A DNA stretch of 64,000 bases, taken from positions 81,535,652-81,599,651 of the forward strand of contig CM065299.1 in assembly GCA_032871835.1 (NCBI GenBank). The letters run 5' to 3'. The translations under genes were made by a program, and so were the position numbers. A model generated the notes under the pieces. The model saw only the letters and a program-made list of their open reading frames with translations, was not told where the DNA came from and did not search any database. Shown in pieces: positions 57,700-64,000 of the stretch. The stretch comes from Dipteronia dyeriana (Eukaryota > Streptophyta > Magnoliopsida > Sapindales > Sapindaceae). The number at the start of each line of letters is the position of its first letter. The stretch's first letter is position 1.

Positions 57700-58690
57700 A
57701 TAATTAATTTTTCTAAATTATTATGTTCTTCTTATTTCTTAAACTCTATAAAAAAAACATAATCATTCTAATATAATAATAATTTCAAAAATTATTAAAA
57801 AATTAGGAATTAAATTATTTTAATTATTATTTTGTTGTTAAACTCACAAAAAAAACATAATTACATAATCATTCTAATATATTATTAATTTTTAAAAAAA
57901 TTAAAAAATCATATTTAATTTTCTAAATTATTATTTTCTTCTTAAACTCTACAAAAAAAATCATAATCTTTCTAATATAATAAAAATTTAATTTTTTTTG
58001 AAACAAATTAGGAATTGATTTTTTTTTAGTTATTATTTTGTTGTTAAACTCACAAAAGAAAACATAATTACATAATCATTCTAATATATTATTAATTTTT
58101 TAAAAATAAAATAATTCGGATTTATTTTTTCTAGATTATTATTTTCTTCTTAAACTCTAGTTACTCTAAAAAACATATAATCATTCTAATATATTATTAA
58201 TTTCAAAAATTTTATAAAAAATTTAGAATTAATTTTTCTAAATTATTATTTTCTTCTTAAACTCTACAAAAAAAATAATCTTTCTAATATAATAATAATT
58301 TTGAAAATTATGATACAATTAGGAATTAATTTTCTTTCATTATTATTTTGTTGTTAAACTCACAAAAAAAAAACATAATACATAATCATTCTAATATATT
58401 ATTAATTTCAAAAAGAATTAAAAAAAACTCGGATTTAATTTTTCTAAATTAAAATTTTCTTATTAAACTCTAGTTACTATAAAAAAAAACATAATCATTC
58501 TAATATATTATTAATTTCAAAAACAAATTAAAAAAATCGGAATTAATTTGTCTAAATTATTATTTTCGTCTTAAACTCTATAAAAAAACATACTTTCTAA
58601 TATAATAATAATTTCGAAAATTATGAAAAAATTAGGAATTATCATTTTTAATTATTATTTTGTTGTTAAAGTCACAAAAGAAAACGTAAA
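57700..58690. repeat. AT-rich tandem array, about ten units of ~93-112 bp
   Basis: Units share TTAAACTC(A/T), then an A-run, CATAAT..TTCTAATATA and AATTAGGAATT-like words. TTAAACTC (last copy TTAAAGTC) recurs near 57740, 57839, 57944, 58036, 58150, 58257, 58355, 58464, 58572 and 58666. Alternation of TTGTTGTTAAACTCAC and CTTCTTAAACTCTA suggests the original higher-order unit is about 200 bp. It lies upstream of the transposase start inside the inner hAT element. Confidence 0.8.
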
Positions 58691-58804
58691 ATTAACATAT
58701 TGCTAACAACAATATTAACTACACACATACTGATCACTAAATACTAAATAATAATAATTACTATATGAAAAATTATTAATAACAAAAGTAGAGAAGTAGA
58801 CATA

Positions 58805-59910
58805 GGCCCTGTTTGGGATAGCTTTTGGGAGAGTGCTTTCGGATTTTGGGACCTAAAAGCAGCTTATAGAAGTGTTCGGATGTCCCAGTAAAAGAGCTTC
58901 CAGTTTTTGAAAGCTCTTCCATCAGAAGCTAGAATTTCCAGCTTCTCTTGAAAGAGCTTTCATCCAAAAACACACGAAGCCATTTTTTGTTTAATGAATT
59001 TTTTTTATTTGCCAATTTACCCTTTAAGTGATCAAAAGCAAAACAAAAATTACACCAATGCCATCTCTTTCTCTCCTTCAATGTCACTTGTAACTCGTCT
59101 CAAATCTTTCCTTTTTCTGAAAGATCCAAGCGAATCATTTGCAAAAATACACAAACAACACAAAAAATAGTCAAACCCATGAGTATATTTAACAAATCTA
59201 AACTTTGAACCATGAAATTGATGAATTAAAGAAGAAGATGGAGGATTCAAAGGTAATGGGTTTGCTAGAGAGAGTCGTGCTTACAAGACAATGAAGAAAG
59301 AGACGAAAAATTGATAGTAAAGATGGTGAAAATCGCAAAGGAAAAAAAAAAGAATAAAGATGGTCTTTGATTTTCCTACTCGAGATATACGTGGGGTGTG
59401 GAGTGGTGGGTCGTGGGTGGTGTACCGGTGTTGATGAAAATGTCTACTGTTTAAGTGTTTGGAAATCGGATGAGTTTAGGTTTAGATTAGTTTGACACTT
59501 TTACTTTTACTTTTATTTATTTTTTTAAAAAACTTTTTTTTTAAAGAGTGTTGAATTTTTATTTGATTACTGTATATTTTTTATTTATACTAAATACATT
59601 TACTACTTATTATTTATTATTAAAAAATACTTTATCATTTTTACTTATATTATTCAATTAATTATTTTAATTAAAAACATATAAATATAAAAAAAATTAC
59701 CAATATTATTAATCAATCTAATTAGGGCATTATGGGTATATTCTTGCTGTAACATATTTTAAAAAGTTTCAACCAAACGGTCTTAAAAGCTTTTCTAGAC
59801 ACAAGCTATTTTGAAATACATTATCTAAAATGGTTCTCGAAAAGCTTAAGCCTTTACTTCTCATCTTCTACCGTTAAAAGCCAAAAGTAAAAGTTATCTC
59901 AAACGAGCCC
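58805..59910. mobile_element. TIR element nested in the inner hAT element (third level)
   Basis: The left end GGCCCTGTTTGGGATAGCTT and the inverted right end GGGCTCGTTTGAGATAACTT match at most positions, and TA lies outside both (58803-58804, 59911-59912). Inside, AGCTTTT/AAAAGCT and GAAAGCTCTT/AAGAGCTTTC words occur in both orientations. The superfamily is uncertain: the end sequence looks PIF/Harbinger-like, but no clear TWA duplication is seen. An open frame at 59250-59050 (minus) is not recognisable. Confidence 0.6.
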
Positions 59911-60114
59911 TACTAACGTTAAATTGGAGGCTTGAGAGTTGACTGTTGAGAGTGTTGAATTAATTAATCAATTGAATACCTAACAACATAACAATTAATA
60001 ACATTAGTTATAATTATAGTTAATAATTAAATAACAAATGAAAGTATTTTTTTTTTTTAAAAGACAATAGCTTAAAGTAAGAGCCTTAGAATATGTAGAG
60101 ACTAGAGAGTAGGA

Positions 60115-60300
60115 AGTATCATATATATACTATAATAATATATAGTATATAATATATAATGTATAGTGTATAGTATATTAGTGTAATAGTAATATAGTAT
60201 ATAGTATATAATATATAGTATATAATATATAATGTATAATGTATAGTATATTAGTGTAATAGTAATATAGTATATAGTATATAATATATTAAATAAAAAA
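60115..60300. repeat. TATA/GTATAT-rich direct repeat
   Basis: A segment with GTATATTAGTGTAATAGTAA and TATAGTATATAGTATATAAT is present twice in direct orientation (60170-60220 and 60245-60295), within a TA-rich array. Confidence 0.75.
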
Positions 60301-61458
60301 AAATTACAAAATAGTTGAAAGAGTGGGTGAGAGATATTTAAGATTGTAGAGAATAGAGATAATAAGATAATAAGAGAGTAGATAAATAGAGAGAAATGTA
60401 GAGAATGAGGTGAGGGTGATGGGGGTATTTATAGGAAAATGTTAGGTTAGGGTGTAATTATAAAAGTTACCTTTCAATTCAAATTTTAAGTTTCAAACTT
60501 AAAAAATAATAATTAGAAATTTGAATTCTAGTGGGGCTAGAATTTAACTTTCCAATTTTTTTTTAGACCCCCAGGTCTGGCGGGTCCTGTCTGCCCGACC
60601 TGCAGGTCGCATCACCTGGGACTAGCACGACACGCCGGCTTAACAGGCTTGGACTCGGCCTGTTAAGCCAGCGGGTCGTGCCGACCCGAGCTCGCACCAG
60701 CCCGTTTTACCAGAACTATTCATGCTATATAACCAAACAAAACACATGATAGGAAATCTTACATTTTCGACTTACACAGATTTCATTTGGGTAAGGTCTT
60801 AAATTGAAATTCGATTCGAATTTGGAATTGAGACTTTTTTTGAATCGATTTGATGTTGATAGGTGTCGATTTGAATTGATGAGATATGGGTTCGATTTTG
60901 ATAATCTGATGATTTTGGATGCTTAATTGTTGTTTATTTGTTGAGGGGTTTTTGGTTTCTTCTGTCATTGTTTGTTTTAGTCGTATGCAATTTCTGGTAA
61001 ATAGGAGAAGAAATTTTGTTGTGCTCATCTGAACAAATTTGAAAATCAAATCAAGAGGGGGGAGAGAGAGGGATAGGTTACGACTTACACAGTTACTCAT
61101 TGAGAATAAAACAAGAGGGGAATGGTGGATCTTGAAACTAAATCACTGAGAACTGAGAATCACTTATGCTTGAAGAGAAGTGAGACTGAGATCGATTGAA
61201 GAGAAAAAGAGAAGTACTGAATTAGGCTATGTGTTTTTAACCTACTCGGGTTCGCGAGTTCGGATCTGGTTTTTTTACTAGACCCAAACTAGACCCAGAC
61301 CCGGACTAGGACTCGGACTCGGACCCGATGTGCTTTGCTTAGTCTTTGCCCAGACCTGACCCACGACTCGAACATTGAGACCCAAACCCAAATCCATGTG
61401 GTTCAGATTCAGTTCGGTACTTATGGGTTCAGGTGAAATTGTAATAACTAGATGCAAT

Positions 61459-61918
61459 GCTATAATGACGTAATGTAGAAATGACATGAAGTGTTGAAAT
61501 TATGTGATACAAATCACGCCAAGAGATGATGAAACCCGTGATTCAAGAAAGGATCCAAGATCATTCTATTCTAGTTTATAGTATATCGAAGACGCCACAA
61601 TCCGGGATGGAGAAACAGATTGATAAGTCGGGGTGAACACCACAAATAAATCTGATAAGTTTGAATAGTTCAAGAAGAACCAAAAAGAATTTTTCTCTCA
61701 ATTTTAATTCAATTCAAGTCTACTGAAATAATACATCAATTTGTCCATTAGATACTAACAACATCTAAGGCCTAAAAGGGAATAAATATTCTGTAATTAA
61801 TGTCTTACAATCAGGAAAATAAATACAAACAAATTTAGGAAATAATTGAAGACTAAAAACTAGCAACTGGTTGATTTGTTCCTTACTGGAAAGCTGAATT
61901 TGAGAACAAATCAGTCGT
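61459..61918 (-). mobile_element. Gypsy LTR remnant, minus orientation
   Basis: On the minus strand it follows a gypsy polyprotein tail and carries the same blocks as the LTR at 13260-13790: GATTTGTTTGTATTTATTTTCC-like text (words GATTTGTTCC, TTTATTTTCC), TTCTTTTTGGTTC, and GATTGTGGCGTCTTCGATA near 61585-61605. The LTR ends were not fixed. The outer hAT element lies immediately to its left. Confidence 0.5.
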
Positions 61919-62221
61919 TTATTTGGGAAACAAATCAACTTTTTTTTTAGGGAAAAATAAATAAAATAGAGAATATGCTGAAATTAGATTCTCCTCCAAC
62001 CATACGTCGCCCAAAGTGTAGGAAATATGTTGAATAGGAAATATGCTGGAATTGAATTCTCCTCCAACCAAACGTCGCTCACCACACGCCCTAGCTCTCT
62101 TATTCAGTCCAATCAACCCATTAAGTACTTCTTTGATCTTCTTGGCCCTTGTAATTAGCCCAACTGGAACATGCAATTGACCTTTTGGTAATGCTTTAGT
62201 ATTCTCATCATTATGATCCAA
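61919..62221 (-). pseudogene. C-terminal tail of a Ty3/gypsy polyprotein, minus strand
   Basis: The minus-strand frame reads PKGQLHVPVGLITRAKKIKE and VLNGLIGLNKRARA, the conserved end of chromovirus-type polyproteins and a counterpart of 13053-13259. It then runs on into non-coding 3' sequence (GGEFNSSIFPIQHIS..). GAATATGCTGGAATT.AATTCTCCTCC is duplicated at about 61970 and 62037, a ~65-bp local direct repeat. Confidence 0.65.
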
Positions 62222-62230
62222 ATAAATGAC

Positions 62231-62777
62231 ACTAGGATCTAAGATGAACCACTAACTTTATCCATTGAAGTATTGGAAAGTTTTCACCGATAATTGGAAG
62301 CATGCAATATTTTTGTTAATTTAAATGGTAATGACAATATTTTCAAATTTTTACTATAAATATTTTTCCTAAACTATGATTAATTTTAATAAGTTTTACT
62401 TTTTTTTGGATGTTATATAGGTGAAATTTTGAATTTAACTTTGGATGACGATGATAGTGGTGGTGGAGTTAATGCAAACGGTTGGTGACAACAATGATAT
62501 AAATCTTGAGTTTGGTATAGATTGGTCAACTTGGAGTCGAAGCACCACATAATAGGATATGGATCATGCATAAAGATTGCCAAGCTATGCATCTTTTGAG
62601 TCAAATTGCCATAACTAATTTATATTTGATATTCCTTTTTTTTTTTTTTTAATGTTTTTGGTGTTTTAGCTTGGACTTTGAAGTTGTAATTAATTATCTA
62701 TTTTTTTAAAATATAATATATATATATTTTAAATAAAATAATATTTCATGTTGACCCATTGGTTGAATTGGTGACTC
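62231..62777. other. AT-rich spacer left of the small hAT MITE
   Basis: No gene is supported. A minus-strand frame at 62604-62413 has no known domain. There is a T-run at 62637-62651 and a TATATATATATTTT stretch near 62708-62730. Confidence 0.45.
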
Positions 62778-62785
62778 ATGACTCG

Positions 62786-63210
62786 CAGGGTCAGTTCTGA
62801 GATTTCAAAGGTCCAAGGCGAACTATAAAATTGAGGCCTTCGAATCCTGACTTTCCAAAGAGAGCTGAAGAACTAAAGAACAATTATTTTTCCACTAATT
62901 TCCAGTTTCGTAATTACAGAGTTGCGAAGTGCTAAAGAACTCTAAAAAGATTGCGAATGTCTAACTCTGGTATAGTAACTTGCAATTGCAATTTGTTAAT
63001 GATTTTGTTTCTTTAATGAACTTTTTTTAACAAAAAAATCATATGGGTTATATATAAATATTTCTTTAGTGGATCTTTCAACTGATTTTAAAGATAAAAA
63101 AAACTCCACTTGGATCTAAAGATTATACACATTAAACTGAATTTTGGGGCCTCTGAAAAATTGAGGCCCTAGGCGGTCACCTCTTGGGCCTATGCCCAGG
63201 GCCGACCCTG
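62786..63210. mobile_element. Small hAT-type MITE (425 bp) upstream of the AHP gene
   Basis: The left end CAGGGTCAGTTCTG and the inverted right end CAGGGTCGGCCCTG form the TIR, with inner AATTGAGGCC blocks on both sides (62830-62841 and, inverted context, 63160-63171). Flanks ATGACTCG (62778-62785) and ATGATCCG (63211-63218) fit an 8-bp duplication with two differences. There is no coding capacity. Confidence 0.7.
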
Positions 63211-63218
63211 ATGATCCG

Positions 63219-63643
63219 GTCCCTTAACCGATGGTAGAGGATTTTTGTATAATTATGGGCAAAAGTTTCATACAAATGACATTAGGTCAAGTATAAAGGA
63301 TGGTTGTGCAATATGCCCTAATAAAAATATGGATTTTGGAGGTGGTTCTAGAACATTAACAGTAAAATCTCTTGTAAATGTCTCTAAATAAAAAAATAAA
63401 AAATAAAAAAAGTTGTAAATGTCTCATATATTGGTTGGTCAATTCACGGAGGTTCTTTTCTCGTGGTAACATTTAACGTATTCCGAATATTCTCATTCAA
63501 CAGCGTTTTGCTAGCTCATCTCTCTCATCTTAGTCTATTCCAAAAAAAAAAAATCAAAATAGACCCGGTCGTGAATTGTTGACTCCTTTAAGATCTGCCG
63601 TTTTCAGTCGTCTGAGGAACTGAGAGAGAGAGAGAGAGCAACC
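63219..63643 (+). promoter_or_regulatory. Promoter and leader region of the AHP gene
   Basis: 425 bp between the MITE and the start codon. It contains A-rich runs (63390-63412, 63540-63553) and a (GA)n microsatellite at 63621-63637 just before the start codon (context CAACCATGG). I do not assign a TATA box with confidence. Confidence 0.5.
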
Positions 63644-64000
63644 ATGGATGTTGTGGGTCAGTTGCAGAGACAGTTCATTGATTACACTGCATCTCTCTAT
63701 CGAGAGGTCAGTGTGTCTTTTTTGGTCCGGTGAAATTTTACTTCAAATTCAATTCTTCTTGATGGGTTTGTTCATTTGGAGTTTCAGTTCGTTCTGTTTA
63801 AATTATTGTGAATAATTCTGTTATTATGTAATTGTTTCCATGATGGGTATTTTGTTGTTTGTGGTTAGGGATATGTGGATGATCAGTTTACCCAGTTGCA
63901 GAAACTTCAAGATGAGAGCAGTCCTGATTTTGTGGTAGAGGTTATCACTCTCTTCTTTGATGACTGTGAGAAGCTTATCAACAACATGGCCAAAGCTATG
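63644..64000 (+). CDS. AHP-like: Histidine-containing phosphotransfer protein (AHP type), 5' part
   Basis: AHP proteins carry phosphate from cytokinin receptor histidine kinases to response regulators, moving between cytoplasm and nucleus. Exon 1 is 63644-63706 ([20 protein letters not shown]), with donor GAG/GTCAGT; exon 2 starts at 63869 after GGTTAG ([40 protein letters not shown]) and continues past the window. 65 residues are visible, about 40% of the usual ~150. The phospho-accepting His motif lies beyond the edge, so it cannot be told whether this is a true AHP or a pseudo-HPt. The start ATG has a good context (ACCATGG). Confidence 0.92.

Larger units (their letters stand above)
54994..60718. 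mobile_element. Inner hAT element with its own transposase gene (5.7 kb)
   Basis: The ends are TAGTGGTGTTAAAACAGG and (inverted) TAGTTCTGGTAAAACGGG. The 8-bp duplication is TGCATGCT (54986-54993) versus TTCATGCT (60719-60726), one difference. Subterminal regions (55010-55190, 60570-60710) are GC-rich with GGCCCGTTGGCC, GGCCTGTTAAGCC-type words. A hAT transposase gene lies on the minus strand (57624-55494), and an AT-rich array and another TIR element lie to its right. It is dead because the transposase gene is broken. Confidence 0.82.
54728..61450. mobile_element. Outer hAT-type element interrupted by a second hAT element
   Basis: A perfect 8-bp duplication GATGCAAT (54720-54727 and 61451-61458) flanks ends TAGGGATAAC and (inverted) TAGTTATTAC. 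Both subterminal regions carry the same dense AGACCCAGACCC / GGGTCTGGGTC words (54768-54910 and 61283-61420), typical of hAT subterminal repeats. Without the inner insertion the element is about 1 kb and non-coding. 60783-61100 is an AT-rich open frame without a recognisable domain. Confidence 0.8.

Overview
This is a plant nuclear window, most likely from a eudicot. The evidence is AT-rich sequence, GT-AG spliced genes, three plant-type host genes, and many decayed plant transposon families (Ty1/copia, Ty3/gypsy, LINE, hAT, MULE, PIF/Harbinger-like). I saw no bacterial, viral or organellar gene. All coordinates, splice sites, target-site duplications (TSDs) and identities were read by eye. 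Family names come from remembered protein motifs, not from searches.

Host genes, all on the + strand: a complete seven-exon receptor-like cytoplasmic kinase of the RLCK VI type (17412-19205, 408 aa); a complete nine-exon WD40/BCAS3 protein of the ATG18f/g/h class (34327-40982, 1001 aa); and the first two exons of a histidine-containing phosphotransfer (AHP-type) cytokinin-signalling gene that runs off the right edge (63644-64000). They show no operon-like relationship and are separated by 11-23 kb of repeats.

Layout: 1-2400 holds a broken minus-strand transposon-associated ORF. 2458-5570 is a decayed Ty3/gypsy gag-protease-RT-integrase remnant with a large internal deletion. 5570-7680 is non-coding retroelement sequence with a 61-bp GC-rich minisatellite. 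7870-12237 is the 3' half of a second Ty3/gypsy element (Tat-like) with a spliced antisense ORF. 12238-14530 is LTR-like sequence holding the tail of a third gypsy element. 14531-20175 holds the kinase gene. 20181-26955 is a full-length but dead Ty1/copia element with both LTRs, PBS, PPT and TSD. 27461-28627 is a PIF/Harbinger-like element. 29879-31967 is a 5'-truncated LINE flanked by an unusually long direct repeat. 32561-33029 is a MITE. 33850-41600 is the ATG18-type gene, with a MULE-type MITE in intron 1. 42861-44467 is a MULE-like element with a perfect 9-bp TSD. 45246-47785 and 48871-51267 are two inverted solo LTRs of one family; the second sits inside a PIF/Harbinger-like element that also carries what looks like a captured host gene fragment. 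52436-54505 is a dead hAT transposase gene. 54728-61450 is a hAT element containing a second hAT element (with its dead transposase gene), which in turn contains a third TIR element. 61459-62230 is another gypsy tail, and 62786-63210 is a small hAT-type MITE just upstream of the AHP gene.

I found no convincing previously undescribed biological system. The points most worth checking are the three-level hAT nest, the inverted solo-LTR pair, the candidate gene capture at 51643-51969, the roughly 100-bp duplication around the LINE, and a possible conserved 3' module behind the hAT transposase.
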